Shown here: piece after piece, positions 42,060-53,001 of the stretch | Position numbering within the stretch: position 1 is the first letter of the stretch | How the letters are laid out: every line of letters begins with the position of its first letter | Assembly: GCF_963576545.1 (NCBI RefSeq) | Contig: NC_083639.1 | Span: 21,360,118-21,424,117 of the forward strand | Direction of reading: 5' to 3' | Length of the DNA: 64,000 nt | Source of the DNA: Limanda limanda | Taxonomy: Eukaryota; Chordata; Actinopteri; Pleuronectiformes; Pleuronectidae | Made by a program: the position numbers and the translations under genes | Notes under the pieces: generated by a model | Seen by the model: the letters and a program-made list of their open reading frames with translations, nothing else | Told to the model about the DNA's origin: nothing | Databases searched by the model: none

Positions 42060-42475
42060 ACACGCTGAAGAAATCAAGGCAAAGACTGTACTTCCTACGT
42101 CAGCTGAGGAAGTTCAAAGTATCAGCACCTATCAGCTGGTGATAGTGTTCTGACATGACCATGGACTTTTCAAAACATTGAGGTCAGGCAAACGTCTCTG
42201 CCAGAACAGAAAGACTGAGGAGGAGCTTCTTTCTCATGCATTCCCTGAACACATACAACGACTATATAAACTGCAATTACACTTTTTTTCACACTTGCAC
42301 ATGGACTGTACACACACTGCACTTTATACTCCCTCTTTCTATTTATGAAAAATATTTCTTGATCTTTCTTTCTTCACACTCGCACAGAAAAAGCTTAACA
42401 CCAAACGAAATTTCGCTACATGCTTTACGTTAGTATTTCTATGTATGTGACAAATAAACCTCCTTCCTTGTATCA
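42060..42475 (+). repeat. LINE 3' end fragment
   Basis: Plus-strand AKTVLPTSAEEVQ-frame sequence overlaps coding words for RLYFLRQLRKFKVSAPIS, a motif near the RT C-terminus of fish LINEs. Farther on are CTTGCACATGGACTGTACAC and AAATTTCGCTACATGC, with AATAAA close to the end at 42460. It fits the 3' portion and UTR of a Rex1- or Tx1-like element. Internal coding is deleted. Confidence 0.55.
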
Positions 42476-42635
42476 ATAAGAGGCAGTAATTGTACTTATA
42501 CCAATGACCATTTGTTCATTCATTCATTCTTCCACAAATGAAAACACTGATCAACCATAAAAACAATCTTTATGAAAAATATGAAATATGACATAACTGT
42601 ACAAAACAGAATAAGGAATAACAGATTAAGGACAC

Positions 42636-43429
42636 TCAGTCCTCACTGTCAGTGTCAGGACAGTTATTTTTTAACGACATAAGTCTGTGCAACACAGTCC
42701 TGAAGAAAAACAGGAACATCTGCCTGTATGCCATACCATCAAAAAGAATGGCACCATCCACTGGAACTTGGTCAACCAAGCAGTCTCCACCTTTGTTTTC
42801 TAATAGATCCATAAGAGCTGATTTATTAGTTTTGGCAAGTAAACCATCAGCACTTGCTAATGGATGTGACACAGTTCCCAAGGAAAATGACAATTTCCCT
42901 CATTTCAATTTTTATTATTTTTTATTATTTAGCAAGGTACACAATGTCTTGACAGACAACACTTTCAAATGCAAGTCATCAGCAATGTTGACATAATGAT
43001 CCAGTGTTGGCTCCTCAGTGGCGCCTCTATAATCCAGCTAACTAGATTGTATAGTGCAAGGGGAACAACAGTTTGTGCTTCAGTGACATTCAAATTTTCA
43101 GAAGTTGGAGGCCATGGGCATGACATGCCAGGAGTGTCACTAAGATGTATTTTTAAGAACAACGCTGCTGTATATAGTGACCTTGCGTCCTCTTGTGGTG
43201 TTTGGCACTTTGTTGTCCCTTTTTCAGTCTCGCTGTCTGTCTGGCTCAACTCACTAGACAGTGTGGTTTCCCCACCTGATGGATAAGGTAGCATGTCCAT
43301 GTCCACTGTTGACAGAGTCTCTGCAAAAACCAGCTTGCAGACGTTGCGCTTGGTGGGGATGTGAAACACCAGCTGGGGGAAATAACGAGTCAGCCTCTTC
43401 TTCAACATATCCTGTCTGCAACACAACAA
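42636..43429 (-). pseudogene. Unrecognised repeat-like ORF (two blocks)
   Basis: Minus strand. Block 1 (43429-42965): MLKKRLTRYFPQLVFHIPTK, an acidic Ser/Thr linker, then LYTAALFLKIHLSDTPGM and WPPTSENLNVTEAQTVVPLA with LYNLVSWI. Block 2 (42893-42636): LGTVSHPLASADGLLAKTNK, LMDLLENKG and VPVDGAILFDGMAYRQMF, ending CPDTDSED. I know similar pairs of motifs from highly repeated uncharacterised ORFs in fish and marine invertebrates, but I cannot name the family. The two blocks are separated by lost sequence. A promoter-like GC-richer region lies upstream at about 43856-44040. Confidence 0.5.
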
Positions 43430-44189
43430 AACAGTGACAATTAAGAGTCACAGGAGTACCATAAAAAGCAGATAGTGGTGGAGGTGGTACAAGACATTAC
43501 AGGCTAGAACCTATCTGCCATAGAGCACGTTTAACACCAAAGATACCCAAGAAAGGCACACAACATCACAAACCACACCACTCACACACACTACACATAG
43601 CATTTTTCTTTTTACATTGCTTCCCAATAAAAGCTTCCCGCTGATTCGCACAGGTACATTTTTTTTTTAATGAAGTACCAACAGGAAGATGATGGGTTTT
43701 AGTAATAACGTAATCATTAACTTGAATTCAGACAGACACAATTATAGAAACATAGCGAGGCATACTCCGTAAAAAACAAATACACAACTTCAAACCCCAT
43801 TTTTACAATATAAATAATACTGCAAGTTAAAAAAGTTAAAAGAAATTTCTCTTACCTATTTCCACTTGCCTGCCGCCAAAAAATATTTTTGGAACTCCGG
43901 TCCAGATCCTTCTGAGCATGCCCAGTGTAGAGTTCTTCTTCGGGGCTTTACTGCACCTGGCATTGCATTACTGCCACCTTCTGCGTGTAAGAAGTATCTC
44001 GACCCTAATTGACTTGACATCATTATTTCGAGCTTGTCCAAAACATTATTATTTTGTAAAGTTAACTAGAGGCACAATTACATTGACTTGATTTTAAAAA
44101 AGTATTTTAACTTAACAAATTAATTTTTTTAAATTAAATTAAACATAAAAAATATATATAAAGTCAACAACAACCCGGATTCATTTTCT
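43430..44189. other. Upstream region of the unrecognised ORF
   Basis: The only structure seen is a moderately GC-rich block at 43856-44040. The rest is AT-rich. Confidence 0.35.
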
Positions 44190-44600
44190 TGAGTATCCAA
44201 GTGACATTTTCTCATGCCTTTTTGTTGTTGGAGGCATTGTCAGTAGTTATAACAGCCATATTTGAAATGTTCAATCCACATTTCTCACATACCATCTCCT
44301 CCAGCGCTTCATGGATAGGATCTGCAGTATGGTCTGAACACAAAGGAGTACACCCTAAACACTAGAACTGCATTTCCCAGGTTGGTGTTATGTACTGGAT
44401 TGTGAGTGCCATGTATGCATCAACTACCCTGCTTGTCCAAAGGTCAGTGGTGAGAGCAAAACAAGGCTGGCATTGAAGTTGATAACCTGATTGGTCTCAT
44501 TGTATATCTGGAATTTTAGTATTCATGAAATAATTTCTCCCTGGCATATCGTACTTCCTGTCCAACGCATGCACAAGATTCCTAAATCCAGTCCTTTAGA
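44190..44600 (-). pseudogene. hAT transposase fragment (ZBED-like)
   Basis: Minus strand: FALTTDLWTSRVVDAYMALT, IQYITPTWEMQF, DHTADPIHEALEEMVCEKC and GLNISNMAVITTDNASNNKK. T.D.WTS and TTDNASN are the first catalytic-core motifs of ZBED-type hAT transposases. Two stop codons are present. No ends are seen. Confidence 0.8.
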
Positions 44601-44619
44601 CTGTATATATATATTGAAG

Positions 44620-44760
44620 AAGATACACTTTATTTATCCCACACACATGCACAAACATGCATAGACACACTCATGCAATGGGGAAATTTGTCCTCTGCAT
44701 TTATCCCATCTGGTGTGATCTTTGGATAGACACACAGAGCAGAGCAGTGGGAATCTGATC
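44620..44760 (+). repeat. Short interspersed repeat (LINE/SINE tail type), copy 2
   Basis: ACACTTTATTTATCCCACAC, a CA-rich stretch, GGGGAAATTTGTCCTCTGC and CCCATCTGGTGTGATC match the order of words at 11010-11130. The end ACACACAGAGCAG is typical of fish SINE/LINE tails. Confidence 0.6.
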
Positions 44761-44889
44761 AGTTCAGATTAACTCAGCCAATGCTCAAAAATATGAATAC
44801 AACTCCATTATTACAATTTAAGTTTTTTATTTAAAATAAAACAATTAGCTTGAAACATTTCCAGCAACTTCACTATTTCGTTGAAATAT

Positions 44890-45900
44890 TGGCATTTCTA
44901 TTAAACAAGTAACCATAAATGTCCGTTGCAGCAAATTAACTAAAACAATAAATGAGGGTTATTTAAAAGTGCATTAAAAGAAAATAACCAATAAAGGTTT
45001 ATGTAAAAGTGCATATAATATACATTTTTAACCAATAAATAAAAAGGTAACCCAAAATGTTAACTTCAACTTAAGTTCCCCAATTGGAAATGTTGCAAAC
45101 AGTGCAAATTGTCAGGAGAAAATTTAACATAATTTAAAGGAACATTGTGAGGTTGGCTTTAAAATGCTTTTAGGAGTAACAAGCAAATAAATCTCCAACA
45201 GCCTTTCAGTTATATAAAAGTGCAAAAAACAGAAATTAACCAAAAAGGATTATTTATAATATATATATATATTTAATAATATTAATAGTATTTGTTATTG
45301 CTAATAAAAGACAATAACCAATAAAGGCTCATTATTTAATAATATATAATATAATATTGTAGTGAGTGGGGGACTTACATAATTCAACCTCCGCGCTCAG
45401 TATGTGTTCGCACCATTGTTTACGTAATGCGTTCGGCGTCAGGCTCCTGCGTGGGTGATGACGTCGACCCCAGTGCATGCCGGGTGGCGTGATGACGTCA
45501 GGGGCCCGGCGCGACGGGAACGTAATGACGTCCGGGACCCCGGGGCATGCTGGGGTATTTAACGCCATCTTGTTTGTTTTGATTTTGATGCTAACTGATG
45601 CTAAATAAACGGAGCACCACTCGTGTTCCAGACTAGATGGAAGTTGTGATGTGATTTATCTCAATTTCCACAATATATCATAATATAAATATAATATAAT
45701 AAGCTATTTTTATTTAATTTTTTTGGGTTGAAATTACTGAGCATTGCTTAAAGAGAGCCTGTGACCCAAGTATTTCATTGAGAGTGACTGCTTCATGTTA
45801 TCTCTGTGCATTTGACAATAAAAATCTTGAATCTTGTTATTGCAAATAAAAGACAATAACCAGAAAAGGGTTATTTAAAACTACAAATAAAAGACAATGT
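44890..45900. repeat. AT-rich degenerate minisatellite
   Basis: Variants of AAAAGACAATAACCAATAAA followed by GGTTATTTAAAAGTGCA recur near 44950, 45000, 45040, 45230, 45305 and 45845, at irregular spacing. Two solo LTRs have landed in it (45358-45672 and 45898-46190). Confidence 0.6.
45358..45672 (+). repeat. Solo LTR with three CRE/ATF motifs (315 bp)
   Basis: Starts TGTAGTGAGTGGGG and ends CTCAATTTCCACA. ATAT flanks both sides (45354-45357 and 45673-45676), although the AT-rich setting makes this duplication weak. TGACGT occurs at 45458, 45493 (full TGACGTCA) and 45526, followed by a GGGGTATTTAAC TATA-like box and CTAAATAAACGG as polyadenylation signal. The order fits a plus-oriented LTR promoter. 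Confidence 0.75.
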
Positions 45901-46190
45901 GGAGTTGAGGGGGCTGGCAGAGCACCCTCACCTGCACCACAGAGGATCAATCAGCGCAGGTGAGAGCTGTTAGATGATTGGTCCTCGTGCTTAAAAGGCA
46001 GCGTCTGCTGCCTCACGGAAACCTCAGAGACTCAGACACTGGAGAGAAGCCCGGACTAAGCTGCAAAGCTAGTCACTTTATGTTTGATTTATGTTTGGTG
46101 ATTTTGTTGGATCAATAAAGTATCCTTAAAAGAAACACTTCCATCTCTGGCTGTGTGTGGGAGAGCCCCGTGGCAAGGTCCACTGCCACA
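45898..46190 (+). repeat. Solo LTR B (293 bp)
   Basis: Starts TGTGGAGTTGAGGGGGCTGG and ends GTCCACTGCCACA, with a perfect duplication GACAA (45893-45897 and 46191-46195). Same family as 32620-32889, with long shared stretches such as CCTCACCTGCACCACAGAGG. Contains CTTAAAAGGC and CAATAAAG. Confidence 0.93.
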
Positions 46191-46195
46191 GACAA

Positions 46196-47160
46196 TAAAC
46201 CATGAAGAAATAAAATACAACTGTATTCATGCATGTTAGAGTCACGTTACATTTAAAAACTTGTGCTTGAGATTCAGTAGGCACGGTTTCAGTGGTTTGT
46301 TATAAAGACACATCACCATCTTCTGTATGAAGGTGAATGTGTTGATTAGTTGTTATGGATAATTTAAATCAGTGCATAGACCAAGCCCAAAAACAACCAC
46401 GCGCATCTGTCAACCTGGGGAGATCACCGAAAACAATTTCATCCTAAACCACAACAGAAGTGTTCACTGTATTAGAGTGGACTGCGGCACTGGCGTCGTC
46501 AGTGACGAGAGTAAGTAGAGCCACAGGAGTGTCCGAAATGTCTGGCTCATCTTCCCGCTGTAAAAAAAGTAAAAGGGTCAATTCCTGGGAGTTGTTTATT
46601 GCTTGGAAAAAACATCCAATTCTTCTCTTTTTACTTGAAATACATATATTAGCTCAACTAAACTGAGGGATACATTTTTGGATGAAAGGAGGAGTGTGGA
46701 TTTCATCATAATTTCTTGCACCTGGGTAATTTCTAGAAAGATATTACTTCATGTCATAGGAGGCATGATAACAGTCACCAATAAGTCTTTGACAAATAAC
46801 ATTTGCACATTGAGTTGAGATGAACACAAAAATTAGAAATCTAGTGTATTTGAATTGCTAAAATGCTGCAAGAGGTATTCAAGTTGGTTTTCTAAACAAT
46901 TTGTCATTCTGACAGTAGTAACTGATGTTGACATTTCAGTACGTGAATTGAGTATTTCCACATAAGGTCTTGCAGAAATGATATTTTATCTTCCTAGATA
47001 AACAGGAGATGGCTTCTTCTGCAACAATGTTTAAAAAATCTCTACGTGTGATAATCTAGGGAAAGTACTTCTAACACTTCTGTCTGCAGTTTGTGTGTGT
47101 CTGCCCGTCTGTGCTGCTCACAAAAACTGATAACCACATGTATTTAGTTATTACTCTATA
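46196..47160. other. No gene recognised
   Basis: AT-rich. A short plus-strand frame at 46460-46666 has no known domain. Confidence 0.4.
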
Positions 47161-47161
47161 G

Positions 47162-48310
47162 CAGGAGTTCTCAAACTTTTGCAAGCTGGGCCCCCCCAAA
47201 GCTGATTAGGGGTAGTGGCCCCCCCCCCCTCAACTACACCACCATATATAGATAGATAGTAGGTATATCAAATTGCAATGCAAAAATTACAAATCGTCCG
47301 GGGTTGCATTTTGTTCGGACACACATAAAACGACTTTTGCAAAGTTTTGGGAAAATTCATTGATTTAGAGGTGGAACACAGCATGTGAAAAATATGAAAA
47401 TGGGCCGTTTTGGGTGTTTTCCTAGGCAATTTAAAAAAACCGCAAGAAATTGTGTATGAGAACATGTATTTTCAATAGAACAACATTTATTTATCTAAGA
47501 ACAAAAAGAACAATATTCAAATTGAGTCCTGGTCTAGCTTGCACAAAAGACTCGGCCGGCTGAGGATGTCTGATGGAATGAAGGCTGTGGTGCCAGTCTT
47601 CTTACACTTGTGGGTGGTTGTGTTCTCCGCCGGTAGAGCAGCTGTTTCATCAGCCTTGCAATCCTCATCACTGTCGCTTTCCAACACTGCCATGCTGTAT
47701 GTCGCAGTCATCTCCTGCTGCTCTTTGGCTAGGTATGCCTTCTGGGCTGCTTCGCGCTCCTGTTGCCGCTTCAATTTGGATTGCATTTTGGTATCCAACA
47801 CTCCAAATGTGGCCACTCTGTCACCCTTCATGCTGGCCAAGAAATCAATGTACTCGGATTGCGGATCAGCTGCTTGGCGTTTGGAGACCACAGTGGGAAT
47901 GTGCAGTACAGCCTGTGCTCCATTGCATCCACCAGTTGAGCTGTAGCCTCACTGGAGCGCCTGGCCTGCGGAACGTGCCGCAACTTGTTGTTAGCGTCGA
48001 GAAGTGCCACCATTTTGTCGCATGCTCGACGATCGCTCACCATTGGGATATTGGCCTTGCCATAAAATGGCCGCACCTGCTCCAAAACGACCTTGGCCGC
48101 CTCAAACCGTGACAAGGCTCTGTTCAAACCTGGTCGCTTGGCATGCAGTTGTGCGTCACAGTTGTAAATCATGCACCGCAAAATCTGGCGACCACTTGGC
48201 AGCTTGGCGCCAGTGATGATGGCATCTGTATGGGTGATGCTGGCACCCAGACCAAAGACCAGGCTGCGGCTGCTCGGCCAGGAGCCTAAAGGTGGTGGTG
48301 TCATCTTGTG
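47162..48310 (-). mobile_element. hAT-ended element carrying an unrecognised ORF
   Basis: The left end CAGGAGTTCTCAAACTTTTG, followed by a C-run, is the well-known hAT (Charlie-like) end. The opposite end is not found; the body stops near 48310, where CACTA sequence begins. The C-run and G-run near 47195-47232 are low complexity. Confidence 0.5.
47517..48304 (-). pseudogene. Repeat-family ORF of unknown function
   Basis: Minus strand, two overlapping frames. First part (48304-47828): ITHTDAIITGAKLPSGRQIL, RCMIYNCDAQL, FEAAKVVLEQVRPFYGKANI and VSDRRACDKMVALLDANNKL. Second part (47891-47517): YIDFLASMKGDRVATFGVLD, QSKLKRQQEREAAQKA (coiled coil), an acidic stretch, and KKTGTTAFIPSDILSRPSL. It reads as one protein with a single frameshift near 47860. 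I have seen this architecture as an uncharacterised repetitive fish gene. I infer that it belongs to a mobile element, but do not know its function. Confidence 0.6.
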
Positions 48311-48339
48311 AGAGCTGGATCCTTTTGCAGGTGTTGGTG

Positions 48340-49360
48340 GTGTTACGGCCCTAATAATCTGGACTTCTGACGCTGTGTTAAAGAAGGCACATTGTCCAGT
48401 ATGTCAGTATGTGTAAACAGTCTCTGGATCATCTCAAGAATGGGAACGTGCATTGCTGTATGTCCTGGATCTAGCACATACTGTACAGGAATTACCACAG
48501 GGAAGTTTTTCTCAACAAAGGTTCTCCTTCTCTTGCATGAAGATAATTGTCCCCCTTTAGTTGTGGCACTGATGAAAATGTTACTGTCCATAACAACACT
48601 GGCTACTGCATCCAGAGTGTTTTCACTAGCAGATGTCATGACTTTGTAAGACCTCTCTAATGGTCTTCTTGAGAAGAGGTTGGGACGAGGAAAATATCTG
48701 AGTCAAATACTCCACTATTTCCTGAGATGCCATGTCAGATACATGAATAATTGTTTGCATTTTTAGGAACAATGATGCCAAGTTATGGTGTAACTGGGCT
48801 CCTAAACAGTCATTGTCACATGACTCTCAACCTCAGAAAGATCTAATGCATCTGTGCTCTCACACTGACTAGGTCCCTCGCCTGCACATTCAGCTGTAGC
48901 AATGTCTGGGGAAATGTTATTTTCTGATGAAAAAACATTATCATCAAAGTCTGAGCTACCATAATGTTTTCTACTTTGGTGTGCATTAAATGATGAATAT
49001 ACATATGTGCTGTATGTAGGTATTGAATGGGCATACTACCGTGTCATGACTTCTTAAATGACCCCTCAAATGACAAAATAGTGTTGCCTTAGAAAATGGC
49101 TGCTTAAAACAACACAAGGGACAAGTAAAAAAAAATGCATGTGCTCCTTCAGCTGTGACTTTCTTCTGGGTCTTTATGACACTATGATACATGAGTTTTT
49201 AATTGCGTTAAAGTACTGAAAAGTACAAATGCAATTGCTGTAGGGGCATGGCAAAGGGCTAACTCTTGAAAACTGGCTATTTTGCAAACGATAGTGTATA
49301 AATGACTTTGCCCAAGTGTTTAGGGATACAGAACACAACTTGCACTTCCATTCCATTGAA
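48340..49360 (-). pseudogene. CACTA transposase N-terminal exons (third element)
   Basis: Minus strand. 49356-49174: MEWKCKLCSVSLNTWAKSFI, HYRLQNSQFSRVSPLPCPYS and CICTFQYFNAI (first finger block, as at 40860). 49192-48986: FFTCPLCCFKQPFSKATLFC and HLRGHLRSHDTVVCPF (second finger). An acidic middle follows. 48639-48343: RRRTFVEKNFPVVIPVQYVL and PILEMIQRLFTHTDILDNV, which corresponds to KRREYMKKQFSVVESEE and VPILQSLLQVLNNKDF in the 16601-18951 transposase. The catalytic part is lost at the hAT-type junction near 48310-48340. Confidence 0.75.
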
Positions 49361-50559
49361 TCACTGGAAACCTGGTTATCAGTGAGGAAGAGACATTGAC
49401 TTTGAGGAAAACCTTATGATGCTTGTAAGGACCCTTAACGTGCAAGATATGCAAGAAGAAAACATACCTTTTATTGCGGTAGAAAGAACAGTGTCACCCT
49501 CAATGTGATCCTGCAGGAGTACATTTAAAAACAATATGAAATAAGTCACCTTAGTCGAGTCATGGACATCATGATCAAATGCAGATTTAAAAACAGAATC
49601 GACAATTTAACTCACCGACAAAATATTGTCTTTCTAGTGATTCTGGAGTGGTTGATGAAATGGCTTCACCAGCAGTCTCTATAACCTTTAATGGGCATAT
49701 AATACAAATGAATGGTCAGGTAAAATTATTTATTCACATGAAATGGGAACAATTTTAAATTATGAAATATGACTTCAAGACCATAGAAACGCATTGTATA
49801 TTCATCATAAAACTTTGGACTAAAACTTTGGACTGAGGACTTAGAGTTTATACTGCTTTCATTTGGCTTATTAGGGGTGTAGTATTTACTCAATTATTGC
49901 ACTCAATTCAAAGTACAATTTTAGGAGACCCATACTTGACTGTTAAACATTTTATGGAAACTTTAAAAAGGTTCATTGGAGTCTTCCTTCCTCCATCCAT
50001 TTTGTGTATATTGCTTTCTTCCCACTTTTTTTTCCTTGAATCAGTCCCACATTTTGTTAATTTAATCTTTGGACTATGCTAAATTTTAACTGCCTGCTAT
50101 TCCAATTGAATAGAGGATTTGAAAATATCCCAGATTGAAGACATTCCTTTTTTAGTTAAGTGAAAAACGTCTCTACCGGTCCTCATTTATCGAACAGGTG
50201 TTGATGCCCGACAGAAGTTAAGAAGCTAACTTCAAACAGCAACGTTATAACGTGCGCTACGTTACAGCGCCTGACAATGGATATTTGATTAAAAAAAACA
50301 ATGTACTCACCAGACCAGACAGATTATAACAAAGAGCGGCAACACACTTATTGCCGTTGACGACTCAAAAGGTTTCAATGAATGGAGAAATGTTATATTA
50401 CTTACCGGAAATAGCGACGCGCCCAACTGCCTCAAAGTAACTAGTGAAGTGAATAGAAACCAGCTAAGTGTGTTTTAAAACATTTATATCACGGCCCTCA
50501 GATGAAATCCACCTTATTTAGCCTACTTTCTCCGTGACTCTACTCCTCTCTCTTGCATC
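49361..50559 (-). other. Probable 5' non-coding region of the third CACTA
   Basis: No coding domain. On the minus strand it lies between a promoter-like block (50560-50650) and the finger exons, so it is most likely intron and leader. Confidence 0.4.
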
Positions 50560-50650
50560 AGGGTAGCCATCTTGAATTTTTGGAAAACCGAGCCTGAACG
50601 CTGTTACGTCATGACGTCAGACGTTACGTCGACGACGTCAGACGCTACTT
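50560..50650 (-). promoter_or_regulatory. Candidate CACTA promoter with clustered CRE sites
   Basis: Contains GTTACGTCATGACGTCAGAC and CGACGACGTCAGACG: at least three (T)GACGTCA motifs within 45 bp, next to a GCCATCTTG YY1-like word. The equivalent site upstream of the complete CACTA gene also has CRE motifs. Confidence 0.45.
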
Positions 50651-52670
50651 TCCTCCGCTAACTCATACATTTTAACTTATATCTGGATGTTCACTCAGAA
50701 ACTTTGATCCATTGGAAATTAAAACAGCATCAATAGTTAACAGAACTCGAGAAGTTTATTGTTGGGTTTACTCTATAGTATTTTTTGAATGCTCTAACCA
50801 TAATACTTATGAGTTCGTAGTACTGTTTGGGTTTACAGTGCACATGGCTGGCAGCCACCCTTTTTATCTACATGCATGCACACATGCTTCACTCATCCTA
50901 ACAACACACTGTCGCACTGATTCCCCACTTTTTGACAAGATACTTGAATCATGCACAACTTTTATGGACTCTTTTCACTTGTACCAGTAAAAAAGTCAAA
51001 ACCATAATTATTTGCAAAGCTGTACATATTTTATTCAATGTGAGTCGGCTTGAAGTTTAGAAAACATTTCTTTTAAAATGTTAGAGAACTAGGGTAATGG
51101 CATGTTAATCAAAATCCTCACGTCTGTCTGGTAAAGGTAATTATTCAGTTGCTAAAAATGCACCCAAACTCTTGCCTTGAAAATGAACTTGCAGAAAACT
51201 GCAAAAGTAACTGAACACCGTCCAGATGCTGTAGCGTGCCCTTGTGAGTGATTTCTTCTTTTCTCCCCTCAGTCTCATCAAGAACCCTGCTCTGTATACT
51301 TAGAGTACACACACGGGATTGCCATTGATCTTCCTATACCACTTGGGAAAGAAAGCAAATGAATGTTTTCCTTTAATGATGCGAAATATCTGAGTAAAGA
51401 AAACATCAAGGTCTATAAATACCATGTGAATTTGGATTCCCATTGGAGAGATTTCATAGCTTTCCCCATCATACTATGTCCTAATTAAACTCACTGGACA
51501 AATTCCGACATTTATTAATTTGAGCCAATGGTCTTCAATCATTTCTGTCTCTTTATCGTTTTTATTATTGATTTAAGATGCAACACACCACATGTCACAC
51601 ATCAGGCTCTTTCTAGCCCTAACTAGCGCATATACAGAAGGCAAGAAAGACACACAAACACACACACACACAGTGTCCGACAGGGTCCCAGTGGAGCAGT
51701 CCCTGTCACTTTGTCCACTCTCTGGGTTTTCAAACAAGTCAAGACAAGCTTTCTTGGAGAGAAGATACAAGACAACTCATCACTTTTGTCTGTTTGTCTT
51801 TTGGGATGTGAGTCATGTGCTGAAATATCATGTTCATGAAAAAAATAAAACAGTGGGGGGAAAAAACAGCAGCAAAGCCTATGGGTCATCATGTTGTAGT
51901 TCCAGGGCTTATTCTTGTTTTCGTGGAAATTGATTGGTAGGAAGTGTTGTGTGTTGTGAGAGGACACTTGAGGCTTAGAGGCAGCCTGCTAATTAGGACT
52001 AAATTGTATTAATACGACAACAACACTGACCCTGCAAAGCTCTCTCTCTCTCACACACAGACACACACTCTGTTTTCTCAGATACACACACACATTCATT
52101 CATACAGTTTCCTCATGCACACTCTAAAGTGTGACCTCATTATTGATATTGTTCTTGGTTAAGACCCTCTCACGGTCCCTGCTGCTCTTGGCTCCACATG
52201 GGAGGGGGAAAAAATCAGACTCACTGTAAACCATTCAACACCATATTCTTTTTTTATTTCGAAGACCTGGCTAATCATGGACTGGTCTTCACCCGATTTT
52301 CATTTATTGATACCTTCCACTGATTTGAAACATTAAATTGGTGACGAAAGAAAAATGGTTATCAGATTCAGTCAGAAATTAGTAATAGTTTGAATTATTG
52401 ACTTAAGTTGAAGAGAGAACCAGACCATGTATCTGCTCCCACCATGTTTTACTTTCATCCTATTTTCTGATCTTTTTTATATTTTAGTTTTCTGTTGATT
52501 CTGTTTGTTGTAAAAACTCAACACTTCCACCATGCTCACTTTGTCTTGATAAATTCAGGGTATTGTACAGAACATTCGACGGCATTATTAACAGTCATAT
52601 CCTACTCACAGAGTAACCTTGTATGGGACTTTCTAAAAAGGCTCAGGGAAACTATTACACGTTTAGCTCC
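50651..52670. other. No gene; CA microsatellites
   Basis: CA/GT-rich tracts at about 51650-51675 and 52040-52105. No coding domain and no clear mobile element. Confidence 0.55.
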
Positions 52671-52997
52671 TGTCACGACCCGGCTCATGGTCGGACAAAT
52701 AAAAGGAACTGCGCAGGTAAAAGTAACAAAAGGATAATTTATTTCCCTAACACAAGGGACCAAAATGACGGCAAAGCAAACCAAGAGAACACAACAGAAA
52801 ACGAGGGGCTGCGGCGGAGCGGCACACCGCTCTCCCTCCGGAGCCAGGCGATGTCAGGAAGAGACTGAGGCAGGAGGAAGGACCAGCTTAACACAGGTTT
52901 GGGAATTGGCCACGCCCACCAGCTCATCACCTGCAGCTTGACAAAGCAGAGGCCACCATACACGCATACACACATCCACAGGCAGGAGGCCGTCACA
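52671..52997 (-). repeat. Solo LTR C (327 bp), minus orientation
   Basis: Read on the minus strand it starts TGTGACGGCCTCCTGCC and ends GAGCCGGGTCGTGACA, with a CTCC duplication (52667-52670 and 52998-53001). AAATAAATT lies about 70 bp before the end. The first 11 bases equal the start of the Gypsy LTR at 7820, which suggests a related family. Confidence 0.88.
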
Positions 52998-53001
52998 CTC
53001 C

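Noticed and set aside
45332..45568. Minus-strand protein with TPACPGVPDVITFPSRRAP repeats
   Set aside because: Produced by the repeated TGACGT region of a solo LTR.
51592..51967. Opposed 113- and 114-codon frames
   Set aside because: They include a translated CA microsatellite and show no domain.
52495..52996. Coding frames around 52.6-53.0 kb
   Set aside because: They lie inside a solo LTR with clear ends and duplication.
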